Positions 52,136 through 61,855 of a DNA stretch of 64,000 nt are shown here, piece by piece. The DNA lies in assembly GCA_001602925.1 (NCBI GenBank), contig LUZT01000011.1, positions 1 to 64,000 of the forward strand. The letters are read 5' to 3'. Within the stretch, counting starts at the first letter, position 1, and each line of letters starts with the position of its first letter. Under the pieces are notes generated by a model. It was not told the DNA's origin. It saw nothing but the letters and a program-made list of their open reading frames with translations, and did not search any database. The DNA is from Chlorobiales bacterium Clorobi_01. Its GTDB lineage: Bacteria > Bacteroidota > Chlorobiia > Chlorobiales > Chlorobiaceae. Both the position numbers and the translations under genes were made by a program.

Positions 52136-52198
52136 TTACATTTTCCAGAGAGCCAAAAGCGCAACGAGAAGAGCCATAGCAATCAAGACATTTTCCAT
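52136..52198 (-). CDS. Possible 20-residue hydrophobic peptide
   Basis: The minus strand encodes MENVLIAMALLVALLALWKM and stops, a perfect single-pass membrane segment with a charged end. It lies between gap and the terminator. No clear ribosome binding site. Chance cannot be excluded, but tiny hydrophobic subunits are common in photosynthetic membranes. Confidence 0.3.
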   Translation of the reverse strand: MENVLIAMALLVALLALWKM

Positions 52199-52222
52199 TT
52201 GTCTTTGATTTGAGGTTATCCG

Positions 52223-52257
52223 AAGACGGCAGTTGATCCCTGCCGTCTTTTTTTTCG
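52223..52257 (+). terminator. Rho-independent terminator
   Basis: AAGACGGCAG / CTGCCGTCTT 10-bp stem, followed by eight T. It most likely ends the gap transcript. Confidence 0.88.
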
Positions 52258-52289
52258 GTTTGACGGAAAATCCATCTAAGCCAACATAC

Positions 52290-52809
52290 CACTATACGGA
52301 TGACTGCGCCTGTGCGCCGATTTTTTTAAAATCACGCAAAATCATGTCTTTTTATACGCATCATATACATCATTTTAACGAAATAACGCCATAAATACAG
52401 CATTTTGACGCAAAAAAAACACAAAAAACCGCAAATGAACTTTTCAGATACGCATCAAAATAATTTCTGCCCTGCGTAATTTATTAAAGGACAATCAGTT
52501 GGCGCTAAAATGCCGCCTATTTTTATTTTTAAAGACAACCCTTATACATTTTGCGGGATTGAGTAAAGAGGACGGCCACAAGAGCCGTCCCTACGTAAGC
52601 AAGGTGAACCGTTAGCGCTCGTGGAAAAGAATTGTTGATCGCAACAGGGGCAGACACGCAGGTCTGCCCCTGCAATATCGAGGAAGTACAAGCTGTAGGG
52701 GCGAACCTGTGTGTTCGCCCTTTCCCCCCTCCCGATTTTGCCGTAAAAGAGTAATGTCTTATTATTGAACTACATTTCGGAGTCAGGCTCAACCTAAACG
52801 CCAACGCTC
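52290..52809. other. AT-rich intergenic region with palindromic repeats
   Basis: No supported gene. The left part (to 52550) is very AT-rich with A- and T-runs and may hold promoters. The right part carries three separate inverted repeats, listed below. Confidence 0.5.
52570..52720. repeat. Cluster of three short palindromic repeats
   Basis: Three hairpins: GGACGGC-N7-GCCGTCC (52570-52590), CAGGGGCAGAC-N6-GTCTGCCCCTG (52645-52672) and GGGCGAAC-N6-GTTCGCCC (52698-52720). The last two share the pattern GGGGC-GAAC or -AGAC around ACGCAG/CTGTGT, and a fourth related copy lies at 58416-58442. They resemble REP-type extragenic palindromes. Confidence 0.75.
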
Positions 52810-53283
52810 ATGACCAGCACCATCGACACGCCAAAAAAGGCCATTATCCTTTATGACAGCATGTCCGTCGGCGGTTCTGCGGACAGGCTGATTGATGCTA
52901 TCGGCAGAAATCTTGCCCAAGCCGGAGCGTATGTGGAAAAAGCCCGCTGCAAGCCCAACGCGGACTACAGCTTCGTCGAAGAGTTCGATCTCGTAATTCT
53001 CGGCGCGCCGATTTACTATCTGCTCGTCGCCTCGAAACTGAGTGGTTCGCTCTCGCAGAGCAACCTGAGAGCCGTCCTCAAAGGCAAAAAAGTGGCGCTC
53101 TTCGTCATCTGCGGCAGCCCGGAGCCAATGGCGCAGTTCCTCTACCTGCCGCAACTCAAAATGCATCTCGACAACCCGGTGATCCTTGCCGAAAAAGTGT
53201 TCGCTCCCGCAGAGACCAGCGATCAGAACGCGATCGCGGAGTTCACGAAAAACATTCTGGATGCCTACGGCAAGGCACGCTGA
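52810..53283 (+). CDS. Flavodoxin-like protein
   Basis: A 157-residue protein with an FMN phosphate loop (LYDSMSVGGSADRL), a YSFVEEFDLVILGAPIYYL core and a long C-terminal helix. The fold is flavodoxin-like, the loop lacking the classical TxTGNT. It is 18 bases upstream of a paralog with an added C-terminal domain and was probably duplicated. Likely an electron carrier or a flavin-dependent oxidoreductase. Confidence 0.88.
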   Translation: MTSTIDTPKKAIILYDSMSVGGSADRLIDAIGRNLAQAGAYVEKARCKPNADYSFVEEFDLVILGAPIYYLLVASKLSGSLSQSNLRAVLKGKKVALFVICGSPEPMAQFLYLPQLKMHLDNPVILAEKVFAPAETSDQNAIAEFTKNILDAYGKAR

Positions 53284-53301
53284 TTCAACAAAACTTACTC
53301 T

Positions 53302-53964
53302 ATGACTCCTGACAACGAACGCCAGATGAGAGCCATTATCCTCTATGACAGCCGCTCCACTGGCGGTTCAACAGACAAACTGATCGATTCGATTGGCCAG
53401 CAGCTCGCTGAAACCGGAGCCTATGTCGAGAAAGCCCGCTGCAAGGCGACCGCCGACTACAGCTTCGTCAGCGAATTCGATGTGGTGATCCTCGGTGCCC
53501 CCGTGTACTACCTGGTCGTCTCTTCGCAGCTGCTTGGCGCACTGGTGCAGAGCAACCTGAAGCGCTACCTGCGAAACAAGAGTGTCGCGCTCTTCGTGAC
53601 CTGCGGAAGCCCCGAACCGATGGCCCAGACACTTTATCTGCCGCAGCTCAAGATTCATCTGATTCGCAACAGAATTCTCGCCGAAAAGGTGATCCATCCA
53701 CATCAGATAGCCGACGAAGAGATCATCGCCGACTTCGTGGACGAGATCGACGAAGGGTACCGCCGGGCCAGCAGACCCCGCTCCGGCTTCCGTGCCGACA
53801 AACTCCAGTGGAGCGAAGAGGCACGCGAGCTGGTCAACAACCTGCCGCCGTTTTTCGTCGACAAGATCAAGACGGCCCTGTACACGTATGCCGAACAGAA
53901 CGGCATCACCTACATTACGCCAGAGGTGCTCGACGCGGCCCGCTCAAGCTCCTTGGGTATGTGA
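53302..53964 (+). CDS. Flavodoxin-like protein fused to a PCP_red domain
   Basis: A 220-residue protein. Residues 1-150 repeat the neighbouring flavodoxin-like fold (LYDSRSTGGSTDKLI, VVILGAPVYYLVVSS). Residues about 165-220 (LQWSEEARELVNNLPPFFVDKI, AEQNGITYITPEVLDAA) match the small PCP_red domain at the C-terminus of protochlorophyllide reductase subunit BchB/ChlB. The pair is not part of a reductase operon here. It may direct electrons to a chlorophyll-related enzyme or respond to its redox state; that is inference. Confidence 0.85.
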   Translation: MTPDNERQMRAIILYDSRSTGGSTDKLIDSIGQQLAETGAYVEKARCKATADYSFVSEFDVVILGAPVYYLVVSSQLLGALVQSNLKRYLRNKSVALFVTCGSPEPMAQTLYLPQLKIHLIRNRILAEKVIHPHQIADEEIIADFVDEIDEGYRRASRPRSGFRADKLQWSEEARELVNNLPPFFVDKIKTALYTYAEQNGITYITPEVLDAARSSSLGM

Positions 53965-53987
53965 GACAGAAAGCGCGATGCCAACAG

Positions 53988-54017
53988 AAAAGCCGTCACC
54001 TTGCGATGACGGCTTTT
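53988..54017. terminator. Bidirectional terminator between flavodoxins and dnaJ
   Basis: AAAAGCCGTCA / TGACGGCTTTT with an 8-base loop, then a T-rich tail. Lies between convergent genes. Confidence 0.88.
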
Positions 54018-54051
54018 TATTTTTTCTGGGATCAGGGAATCTGACAACGCC

Positions 54052-55263
54052 TCAGCTGAAAATATCCTTCGCCTTTTCAAAAATGCTCTTTTCATGGTTT
54101 TCATCGCCATGGTTCGGGCAGATGACCGTCGATTTCTTCAGCTCCTTCAACAAGTCGCGATCCTTGCCGCTGACATCCTTCGGCACAAAGACATTCACCC
54201 TGACGTACAGGTCGCCGCTGCCGCCGCCTCGCAGGTGGCCGATACCCTTGCCGCCGATGCGCAGCATCGTGTTCGGCTGGGTGGCCGCAGGAATGGTCAG
54301 TTTGACGTGACCTTCGAGCGTTGGCACGTCGATCTTGGTACCCATAACCAGATCAGGGAAACCAACCGAAAGATCGTAGATGATATCGTCGCCGTTGCGC
54401 TTGAACAGGTCATGCGGCTTCTCCTCGATCACCACGATCAGGTCGCCGGGCGCTCCGCCCCTCGGTCCCGCGTTGCCCTGCCCCTGAAGCGTCAGGTAGT
54501 TGCCGTCCTGCACACCCGCAGGAACGGTGATCTTGACGGTCGTTTCCCCCTGTTTGATGCCTTCGCCATAGCAGGAGGTGCAGCGATCCTTGACCACCTG
54601 CCCCTCGCCGCCGCAAGTCGGGCAGGCAGAGATGTTCATGAACTGCCCGAACATCGTCTTGGTGGCCTGGCGAACTTCGCCGCTTCCGTGGCAGGTCGGG
54701 CAGGTCTCGGTCTTGCCGCTCTTCGAGCCAGTGCCGTTGCACTCCTGGCAGCTCACCTGCTTCTTGATCTTGAGCGTCTTCTCAACCCCTTTGGCGATCT
54801 CTTCGAGCGTCAGCTTGAGGCGAATCTTGAGATCGGTGCCCTGGATGCCAGCCGAGCGCCGACGCCCGCCGCCACCACCCGAAAAGCCGCCGCCGAAGAC
54901 ATCTTCGAAACCGCTGAATGGCGATCCGCCAGCGCGTGCGCGGCCTCCGCCGCCACCGAACATATCGTTGAAAGCGCTGAAAATATCGTTGATATCGCCA
55001 TATCCCGCACCACCGGGGCCACCGCCCGATGCCGCCGACGAGCCAACGCCCGCATGGCCGAACTGGTCGTAGCGGCGGCGCTTGTCGTCGTTGCTCAGGA
55101 CTTCGTACGCCTCGTTGACCTCTTTGAACTTCTCCTCGGCCTCCTTGTTGTCGGGATTCTTGTCCGGGTGATATTTCAGGGCCAGCTTGCGGTAAGCCTT
55201 CTTTATTTCATCCTTGTCCGCCGAACGGGCGACGCCAAGGACTTCATAGTAATCTCTCTTCAT
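54052..55263 (-). CDS. dnaJ: Chaperone DnaJ
   Basis: A 403-residue DnaK co-chaperone. J domain with HPD at 32-34 (KYHPDKN), a long Gly/Phe-rich linker (about 75-135), and the four zinc-binding CXXCXGXG repeats ([32 protein letters not shown]), then the C-terminal substrate domain. It follows grpE and hrcA, so is in the heat-shock operon. Confidence 0.98.
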   Translation of the reverse strand: MKRDYYEVLGVARSADKDEIKKAYRKLALKYHPDKNPDNKEAEEKFKEVNEAYEVLSNDDKRRRYDQFGHAGVGSSAASGGGPGGAGYGDINDIFSAFNDMFGGGGGRARAGGSPFSGFEDVFGGGFSGGGGGRRRSAGIQGTDLKIRLKLTLEEIAKGVEKTLKIKKQVSCQECNGTGSKSGKTETCPTCHGSGEVRQATKTMFGQFMNISACPTCGGEGQVVKDRCTSCYGEGIKQGETTVKITVPAGVQDGNYLTLQGQGNAGPRGGAPGDLIVVIEEKPHDLFKRNGDDIIYDLSVGFPDLVMGTKIDVPTLEGHVKLTIPAATQPNTMLRIGGKGIGHLRGGGSGDLYVRVNVFVPKDVSGKDRDLLKELKKSTVICPNHGDENHEKSIFEKAKDIFS

Positions 55264-55300
55264 CGTTTATACTCTCACTATTTATATCTGAACCTGATAG

Positions 55301-55879
55301 TTATTTCGCGACGATCACCTTGGCATGACGGATCACCCGGTCGCCAAGCGTGTAGCCGGTCTGGTACTCCTCGACGATGGTGTCGGGCTCCGCGCCCGGC
55401 GCGTCGATCTGCGTGATCGCTTCGTGGAAGTTGACGTCGAGCACCTTGCCTTTGGCCTCGATCTCCTTGACCCCTTTGCGCTCAAGCAGCGACATGAAGT
55501 TTTTGCGGATCAGTTCCACGCCCTCGATGAAGGGTTTGGCCTCGGCCATCGCCTGCATTTCAGCGGGGATGTGGCTCATGAGACGCTTCAGGTCATCGAT
55601 CAGCGGCAACAGGTCGCGCACGGTGTTCTCCAGCATCCGGGTACCCGACAGCGCGGCTTCGCGCTCCTTCTGCTTCCGGAAATTCTCGAACTCGGCGGCG
55701 CGGCGCATCACCTCTTCGCGCAGCTTCTGTATCTCGGCATCGCGAGCCGAGATTTCGGCCTCCATGTCAGCCTCGGTCGCCGCAGGAATCGCCGCCGTCT
55801 CTTCGGCAGTCGGTTCAGCCGCCCCGGTGCTGATCGTCTCCTGTATCTCTTCCTGTTCCTTGTGGTGCTTTCTGGTCAT
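55301..55879 (-). CDS. grpE: Nucleotide exchange factor GrpE
   Basis: A 192-residue DnaK nucleotide exchange factor: a long N-terminal coiled coil ([21 protein letters not shown]) followed by the [11 protein letters not shown] and [14 protein letters not shown] core. Lies between hrcA and dnaJ. Confidence 0.97.
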   Translation of the reverse strand: MTRKHHKEQEEIQETISTGAAEPTAEETAAIPAATEADMEAEISARDAEIQKLREEVMRRAAEFENFRKQKEREAALSGTRMLENTVRDLLPLIDDLKRLMSHIPAEMQAMAEAKPFIEGVELIRKNFMSLLERKGVKEIEAKGKVLDVNFHEAITQIDAPGAEPDTIVEEYQTGYTLGDRVIRHAKVIVAK

Positions 55880-55901
55880 AATGACGAAAAAATATTGAAA
55901 A

Positions 55902-56972
55902 TTAATTATTTCCGGAGAGCGCCTCTGAAAGGCAGCCCGCCATGTAGTTCACCACGCGCACGGCGTGTTCGTAATCCATCCGCTTCGGCCCCATGACGCC
56001 GACCCTGCCAATCATCTTGCCCGCGAAGTAGGGCGACGAAACGATGGTCAGATCGGCGGCGTTGCCCGTGCGGTTCTCGGTGCCGATGCTGATGGCCACC
56101 TCGCACTCGCGAATCTGGCGAAGCGCCGAGGGGACCGCGTTATCGACAAGCCTGGCCATGCCGAACTTGTCCTCGATCATGGTGATGATGTCACGCACCT
56201 TCTCAGGCTGCTTGAACTCGGGCTGATCAACGATGTTCTCGGTGCCCGAAACATAGAGCCGTTCGAGAATGGAGGATTCATCGAAGAGCGTGTCAGCCGA
56301 GCTGACGATGCTGTTCATGAGCCCTTCGCTGCCCTTGAAGTCCGAAAGACGCTTGCCAATGGTGCTGCGAATCTCTTCGAGCGTCAGCCCCGACAGGCGT
56401 TCGTTGAGCACATCGACCACGGCGTCGATCTTCTGCCGCGATATTTCCGCGTTCAGCTCCATGACGATGGTCTTGACAAAAAGTGACTGGATGGCAATGA
56501 CCACCATGATCCGCGACGAGGCGAGCTGCACGATATCAAGCCGTTCGAAAACCGCGTTGGAGAGCCTCGGCGGCAGCACCACGGCGAGCTGTCGCGAAAT
56601 GCTGCCCAGAACCCGCGCCGCCGCGCCCAGTACCTCGGCAGATGTGCCCTTCAGCTCCGATCCGCGATTGCTGAAACGGTCGTCGATCATCCGCTTTTCC
56701 TCTTCATCGATCCGGCTGACGTTCATGATCAGATCGACGTAATAGCGATACCCCTTGTCGGTCGGCACCCGACCGGCGGAGGTGTGCGGCTGGCTGATGA
56801 ATCCGTCCGCCTCCAGGTCGGCCATGACGTTGCGAATGGTAGCGTCCGACAGGCCGAGGTTATAGTTTCGCGCGATGGTACGCGAACCGACCGGCATCGC
56901 CGAAACGACGTATGACTGTATGATTATACCGAGAACCTGACGTTCACGCAGGGTCAAATCACGATAATTCAT
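55902..56972 (-). CDS. hrcA: Heat-inducible transcription repressor HrcA
   Basis: A 356-residue repressor. Its N-terminal winged helix ([37 protein letters not shown]) and [18 protein letters not shown] match HrcA. I start at ATG 56972 (MNYRDLTL), since the 44 upstream codons lack homology. HrcA normally binds CIRCE (TTAGCACTC-N9-GAGTGCTAA), but I find no CIRCE in front of this operon. Confidence 0.97.
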   Translation of the reverse strand: MNYRDLTLRERQVLGIIIQSYVVSAMPVGSRTIARNYNLGLSDATIRNVMADLEADGFISQPHTSAGRVPTDKGYRYYVDLIMNVSRIDEEEKRMIDDRFSNRGSELKGTSAEVLGAAARVLGSISRQLAVVLPPRLSNAVFERLDIVQLASSRIMVVIAIQSLFVKTIVMELNAEISRQKIDAVVDVLNERLSGLTLEEIRSTIGKRLSDFKGSEGLMNSIVSSADTLFDESSILERLYVSGTENIVDQPEFKQPEKVRDIITMIEDKFGMARLVDNAVPSALRQIRECEVAISIGTENRTGNAADLTIVSSPYFAGKMIGRVGVMGPKRMDYEHAVRVVNYMAGCLSEALSGNN

Positions 56973-57140
56973 CTGGAAACCGCCTGTAACTTGAAACTGA
57001 TTCCGCGCGGATCGGCGCGGCAAAGCCATTTGGGGCCGATATGCATTAACAGCGGAAGCTCCCCGATAGTTGCCTCGAAGCCCATCGCCCGCGACGGCAA
57101 ACAATATACAGAAAATTAACTTTGAATAAACCGCAAGGGC

Positions 57141-58025
57141 TTACTGTGCAATGCACGAAAGCCCGCGATCGAGCTTGTTGTAATCCTGCATGACCTGAAC
57201 GTCGGCGAAGCTCGAGCCGAGCAGGTTTCTGACCTCAGCCGCGCCGTCGGCATGAAGCTCGAAGCAGAGCACGCCACCCTTGCGAAGCAGCGACGGCGCG
57301 GCGACGGCAATGCTCTGGTAATACTCGAAACCGCTGGGCGCGACCAGTGCAAGGCGCGGTTCGTACTGCCTCACCTCCTCCTGCAGGGTTGCCCACTCCG
57401 CTTCTGGAATGTAGGGCGGATTGGAGACGAGCAGATCGAACGGCCCGCCAACGGCGTCAGCAAACGAAGCGCTGAGCGCATCGGCTTCGACGAAGCGGAT
57501 GCGTTCGCTCACACCGTGCGCATCGGCATTGCGGCGGGCGACATCGAGCGCATCGGCGGAGACATCGGCGGCGGTAACACGAGCGCCAGGCAGGCGCAGG
57601 GCAAGCGTGATGGCGATGCAACCGCTGCCGGTGCCGACGTCGAGAATCGACGGCGAATCGGCAGAATCGAGGCCACTTGCGGCAAGCCGCTCCATCGCAT
57701 GTTCGAGCACCAGTTCGGTCTCCGGACGCGGAATCAGCACCCGCTCATCGACGTAAAACTGGTAGCCGTAAAAAAACGCCTCTCCCGCAATGTACTGCAC
57801 CGGCCTCCCCTGCAAGCGCTCCCGGCAAGCCGCCCGGAACGCCTCAAGCTCCTTCAGCGTCAACGGCCGCTCGTGATCGAGATAAAGCTGAAGCCGCTGC
57901 AATCCCAAAACCTGCCCCAAAAGCAACTCCGCTGAAAGACGAGGTTCGTCGATCTTCTTCTCGGCAAAAAACGCAATGGTCGTCTTGAGCAGCTCGACAA
58001 CGCTCCACACTTTCTCTTCGGGCAT
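57141..58025 (-). CDS. prmC: Release factor glutamine methyltransferase PrmC
   Basis: A 294-residue SAM-dependent enzyme methylating the GGQ glutamine of peptide chain release factors. SAM-binding DVGTGSGCIAIT and active-site SNPPYIPE are intact; the N-terminal helical domain contains the usual GRPVQYIAGEAFFYG. It lies 168 bases upstream of hrcA. Confidence 0.96.
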   Translation of the reverse strand: MPEEKVWSVVELLKTTIAFFAEKKIDEPRLSAELLLGQVLGLQRLQLYLDHERPLTLKELEAFRAACRERLQGRPVQYIAGEAFFYGYQFYVDERVLIPRPETELVLEHAMERLAASGLDSADSPSILDVGTGSGCIAITLALRLPGARVTAADVSADALDVARRNADAHGVSERIRFVEADALSASFADAVGGPFDLLVSNPPYIPEAEWATLQEEVRQYEPRLALVAPSGFEYYQSIAVAAPSLLRKGGVLCFELHADGAAEVRNLLGSSFADVQVMQDYNKLDRGLSCIAQ

Positions 58026-58124
58026 GACTTGTGGTTTGGGTTATGGAATTGGGGGTTATTTACGAATTTTGGAGGGGCGAGGCAATGAAAGAAAACCAAT
58101 AGAAATGACTACGGCTCAATGCTC

Positions 58125-58331
58125 TCAAAAGGAGAAATAAAACCACCCGGCAGCAAGCGCTATTGCCGACAAAGCCAGCACAACGATATTTCCGAGAAGC
58201 TGCTTCGAAGGGGCGACCGGCAAATTTATCATCCGTTGCGGGATTTTTATCTCGACCGGAGCGTCGGAATTTTTTTCGGTTTGCGCTACAGCCCTGTTCG
58301 GGCTGGCATGGGTGATGGATTTGGTGCTCAT
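58125..58331 (-). CDS. Small membrane protein, 68 aa, unknown
   Basis: A product ending in one strong membrane segment (LLGNIVVLALSAIALAAGWFYFSF cut to its core, about residues 45-68), with a hydrophilic N-terminus rich in Pro and Lys (EIKIPQRMINLPVAP). AGAAGAGCTCC precedes the ATG. Orientation suggests a tail-anchored protein. No family recognised; composition is protein-like. Confidence 0.55.
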   Translation of the reverse strand: MSTKSITHASPNRAVAQTEKNSDAPVEIKIPQRMINLPVAPSKQLLGNIVVLALSAIALAAGWFYFSF

Positions 58332-58415
58332 GGAGCTCTTCTGGCAGATTGGTTTTTATCGCACAATGCTCGTTGAAGATACGCTTTTTCAGATGAACGA
58401 AGGGCAGAACCCGAC

Positions 58416-58442
58416 AGGGGCGAATACGCAGGTCTGCCCCTA
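58416..58442. repeat. Palindromic repeat related to those near 52.6 kb
   Basis: AGGGGC-GAATACGCAGGTC-TGCCCCT: the outer arms match the GGGGC-type repeat at 52645-52672, while the left inner arm (GAA) looks like the third repeat's, a hybrid of the two forms. It lies in the intergenic space before the DUF4412-like gene. Confidence 0.6.
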
Positions 58443-58546
58443 CAAAAAGAAACGCCTCGAAATAACGTCGAAAAAGAGACAAGCAGTTCTTTCCGCCTCC
58501 GTTTTTTTGCGATATTTTGCCAAACACCAGCAACCGATTCCGACCG

Positions 58547-59287
58547 ATGAAACGACTATTCAGCTTTCTTCCCGCCCTGCTCATCCTGATCCTCGCCATT
58601 CCGTCGAGTGTACATGCCGCGTTCACCGGCGAGATGGATATGAAGCTCACCATGCCTAACGGCAAGGCGGACATCTCCTATCTCTTCGGCGCACGCGATC
58701 AGAAGATGGACATGGCCATGATGCTCGACCGGATTCCGGAGCCACTCAGAACAACCGTCATCACCCGCAGCTCAAAGCCCGACGAGGCAATCATCGTCAA
58801 TCACAAGTCGAAAAGCTGGAGCGTTGTGAACCTGCGAAGCGCAGCCGAGAGCGCCACCTTGCTCGACTTCGACAGCAACTACCGCTTCACGCGCGTCGGC
58901 CCGGAAACCGTCAAGGGCTACCCGTGCGAACACGTCCGGCTAACCAGTTCAACCGATACGCTCGACCTCTGGATGACGAAAGGGCTTGCCGACTTCTCGA
59001 CCTTCCGGCTCCTGCAATCGCAGAACCCGCGTCTGTCGAACACCTCGCTCTCGCGCGTGCTCAAACAGAACGGTGTCGATGGTTTTCCGGCCAAAATCGT
59101 CCAGAAGAACGGCAACGGGCTTTATGTCATGCAAATGCAAAAGGTCATGCCAAAGCCGACTCCAGAATCGAGCTTCCGGGTTCCAGCTGGCTACCGGCAA
59201 ACCGAACCCAACCAGGTCAACATCGACAAGCGGCAGAAAGAGCACCTGCGGCAGCTCATGGAGAAGATGAAGAAGTTCGAACAGTGA
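58547..59287 (+). CDS. Secreted DUF4412-like protein
   Basis: A 246-residue exported protein with signal peptide (MKRLFSFLPALLILILAIPS, cleavage after HAA). The mature part, beginning AFTGEMDMKLTMPNG, is beta-rich with repeated MDMAMM-type strands; this fits DUF4412, a periplasmic domain of unknown function. A basic, Lys-rich C-terminus (LRQLMEKMKKFEQ) follows. Start at 58547 chosen because the signal peptide begins there. Confidence 0.75.
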   Translation: MKRLFSFLPALLILILAIPSSVHAAFTGEMDMKLTMPNGKADISYLFGARDQKMDMAMMLDRIPEPLRTTVITRSSKPDEAIIVNHKSKSWSVVNLRSAAESATLLDFDSNYRFTRVGPETVKGYPCEHVRLTSSTDTLDLWMTKGLADFSTFRLLQSQNPRLSNTSLSRVLKQNGVDGFPAKIVQKNGNGLYVMQMQKVMPKPTPESSFRVPAGYRQTEPNQVNIDKRQKEHLRQLMEKMKKFEQ

Positions 59288-59402
59288 ACGGTTCCGGCTG
59301 AACGATGTTATCTGCTTTCATTTCATTACTTTTACAAATTGCATTGACGCGAAGGTCACCCACCTCCGTATTTCCTCATAATTTCAAACCGCAAGCATTA
59401 CC

Positions 59403-60848
59403 GTGGCTGATAAAATCACTTCGAGGCAAGAGGACTACTCTCAATGGTATATCGACCTGGTCCGGTCGGCAAAACTGGCCGACTATTCGGACGTGCGGGG
59501 CTGCATGGTCATCCGCCCCAACGGCTATGCCATCTGGGAGAAGATGCAGGCCGCGCTGGACGGCATGTTCAAGGCGACCGGCCATGTGAACGCCTACTTC
59601 CCGATGTTCATCCCCGAAAGCTTCATCGCCAAGGAGGCCGAGCACATCGAGGGGTTCGCGCCGGAGTGCGCCGTGGTGACGCATGGCGGCGGCGAGGAGC
59701 TGGCTGAAAAGCTCTACGTCCGCCCCACCTCGGAAACCATCATCTGGTCGTCGTATAAAAAATGGATCCAGTCGTACCGCGACCTGCCGATTCTCATCAA
59801 CCAGTGGGCCAACGTCGTTCGCTGGGAGATGCGCACCCGCCTGTTCCTGAGAACCACCGAGTTCCTCTGGCAGGAGGGGCACACCGCCCACGCCACGCCG
59901 GAAGAAGCGCAGGAGGAGGTGATTCGCATGATCAACGTCTATCGCACCTTCGCCGAGGAGTACATGGCGATGCCGGTGATCGTCGGCAAAAAGAGCGAGA
60001 GCGAAAAGTTCGCGGGCGCAGACGCGACCTACTGCATCGAAGCGATGATGCAGGACGGGAAGGCGTTGCAGGCGGGCACCTCGCACAACCTCGGCCAGAA
60101 CTTCGCCAAGGCATTCGACTGCCAGTTCCAGACGAAAGAGGGCGTACTCGACTATGTGTGGGCAACGAGCTGGGGCGTTTCAACGCGGCTCATCGGCGCG
60201 CTCATCATGGCGCACTCCGACGACAAGGGCCTCGTACTGCCGCCGAAACTCGCCGCGCGGCAGGTGGTGATCATCCCGATCCTCAAGGGCAACAAGGACG
60301 AAGTTCGCGCCCATGCGCGCTTCATCGCCAAAGCGCTGAACAGGCATGGCATCCCGACCTTCGTCGATGACAGCGAAAACAACTCGCCCGGCTGGAAGTT
60401 CGCCGAGTACGAATTGCAGGGCATCCCGGTCAGGATCGAGCTTGGTCCGCGCGACATCGAGCAGGGCAAATGCATCGTCGCCCGCCGCGACACGTTCGAG
60501 AAGACCGAACTGCTGCTTGACGGCGAACTGACAATCAACATCGAGGAGATTCTCAACAACATCCAGCAGAACCTCTACGACCGCGCCCTGCAATTCAGGC
60601 TGGACAACACCGTCGAGGCAACGACTTGGGAAGAGTTCAAGGCGAGCGTGGAGAAAGGCTTCGTCATCGCCCACTGGGACGGCACGGACGAAACCGAAGC
60701 GCTCATCAAGGAGGAGACCAAAGCCACGATCCGGGTAATGCCCACCGACGAAGAATACCGCCAGCAATACAACATGGACGAGCCCGGCACCTGCATCCGC
60801 AGCGGCAAACCGGCATCGCAGAAGGTGGTGTTCGCCAAGGCGTACTGA
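59403..60848 (+). CDS. proS: Prolyl-tRNA synthetase (archaeal/eukaryal-type, short form)
   Basis: A 481-residue class II synthetase without the bacterial editing insertion. Motif 2/3 regions are [15 protein letters not shown] and [27 protein letters not shown] is typical. The C-terminal zinc-like domain is short, ending [18 protein letters not shown]. The GTG start is preceded by no clear ribosome binding site. This type is found in a few bacterial phyla including Chlorobiota. Confidence 0.96.
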   Translation: MADKITSRQEDYSQWYIDLVRSAKLADYSDVRGCMVIRPNGYAIWEKMQAALDGMFKATGHVNAYFPMFIPESFIAKEAEHIEGFAPECAVVTHGGGEELAEKLYVRPTSETIIWSSYKKWIQSYRDLPILINQWANVVRWEMRTRLFLRTTEFLWQEGHTAHATPEEAQEEVIRMINVYRTFAEEYMAMPVIVGKKSESEKFAGADATYCIEAMMQDGKALQAGTSHNLGQNFAKAFDCQFQTKEGVLDYVWATSWGVSTRLIGALIMAHSDDKGLVLPPKLAARQVVIIPILKGNKDEVRAHARFIAKALNRHGIPTFVDDSENNSPGWKFAEYELQGIPVRIELGPRDIEQGKCIVARRDTFEKTELLLDGELTINIEEILNNIQQNLYDRALQFRLDNTVEATTWEEFKASVEKGFVIAHWDGTDETEALIKEETKATIRVMPTDEEYRQQYNMDEPGTCIRSGKPASQKVVFAKAY

Positions 60849-60932
60849 TCTGAATTGTAAAAAAAGGGCAGGCGCAACACCTGCTCCTGCGGTCTTCATT
60901 CCTGTCCAGCTCGTTTGCTGTCTTCCACAAAA

Positions 60933-60971
60933 AAAGACTCCCTTGCGATACTGTCTTGCAGGGGAGTCTTT
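60933..60971. terminator. Bidirectional terminator
   Basis: AAAGACTCCC / GGGAGTCTTT with a long partly paired loop, between convergent proS and the peroxiredoxin gene, with an A-run before it. Confidence 0.75.
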
Positions 60972-61054
60972 ACATCGAGGGCTGCCCATACCTATCGAGG
61001 CTGCCCTTACTAAAGAGCAAACACTGAGGTTCGCCCTTATAACTTATTCCGCAC

Positions 61055-61642
61055 TTATTCCGCGAAGTATTCTTTCAGCCCCTCGTCGGTCGGCTTCATG
61101 GTCTTGTCGCCCTTGTTCCAGTTGGCCGGGCAGACCTCGCCAAACTCTTCGGTGAACTGAAGCGCATCGACGATACGGAGCACCTCGTCGATGTTCCTGC
61201 CGAGGCCGAGATCGTTGACCACCTGATGCTTCACCACGCCTTCACGGTCGATCAGGAAAAGCCCCCTGAGCGCCACGCTGCCGTCGGGAGTCAGCACATC
61301 GTAGTCTTTGGCAATGGTCTTGTTGATATCGGAGATGAGCGGGTAGGTCACGCCCTGTATGCCGCCTTTGCTGCGCGGGGTGTTAAGCCAGGCGAAGTGC
61401 GAGAATTTGGAGTCAACCGAACAACCGAGCACCTCGACATTGCGCTTCTTGAACTCATCGAGCTTCTCCTGAAACGCGTGCAACTCCGTCGGGCAAACGA
61501 AGGTGAAGTCGAGAGGATAGAAAAACAGCACGACATATTTGCCACGATACGCTGAAAGCTGACAGGAATCGACGAAAGTCGAGCCGTTTACGACTGCTGC
61601 TGCATTGAAATCCGGGGCTGGACGGCCTACGAGTACACTCAT
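61055..61642 (-). CDS. Typical 2-Cys peroxiredoxin
   Basis: A 195-residue thiol peroxidase: peroxidatic C50 in DFTFVCPTE and resolving C171 in GEVCPANW. I start at ATG 61642 because AAAGGAGATACAATC precedes it and MSVLVGRPAPDF is the usual N-terminus. It reduces hydrogen peroxide and organic peroxides; with katG broken it may be a main peroxidase. AhpF partner not in the window. Confidence 0.96.
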   Translation of the reverse strand: MSVLVGRPAPDFNAAAVVNGSTFVDSCQLSAYRGKYVVLFFYPLDFTFVCPTELHAFQEKLDEFKKRNVEVLGCSVDSKFSHFAWLNTPRSKGGIQGVTYPLISDINKTIAKDYDVLTPDGSVALRGLFLIDREGVVKHQVVNDLGLGRNIDEVLRIVDALQFTEEFGEVCPANWNKGDKTMKPTDEGLKEYFAE

Positions 61643-61855
61643 GATTGTATCTCCTTTAATTGAATTTGTTTGATGGTGATCCTTCAAATAAGACTAATTT
61701 TGTCCAATATAAAAAACAGGGTACAAGTATCAAACATCTATTTGCCTTTTTTTGTTTAATGCGAATTGCATCTTTACCGGAATGCTCAACGGTACAAAGT
61801 CTGTCGCATTATTCGTACTTTTCAACTTAACCATAACGTGTTTGCTATCAAGACC

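Noticed and set aside
56973-57140. Search for a CIRCE element before hrcA
   Set aside because: No TTAGCACTC-N9-GAGTGCTAA pattern, even with several mismatches.
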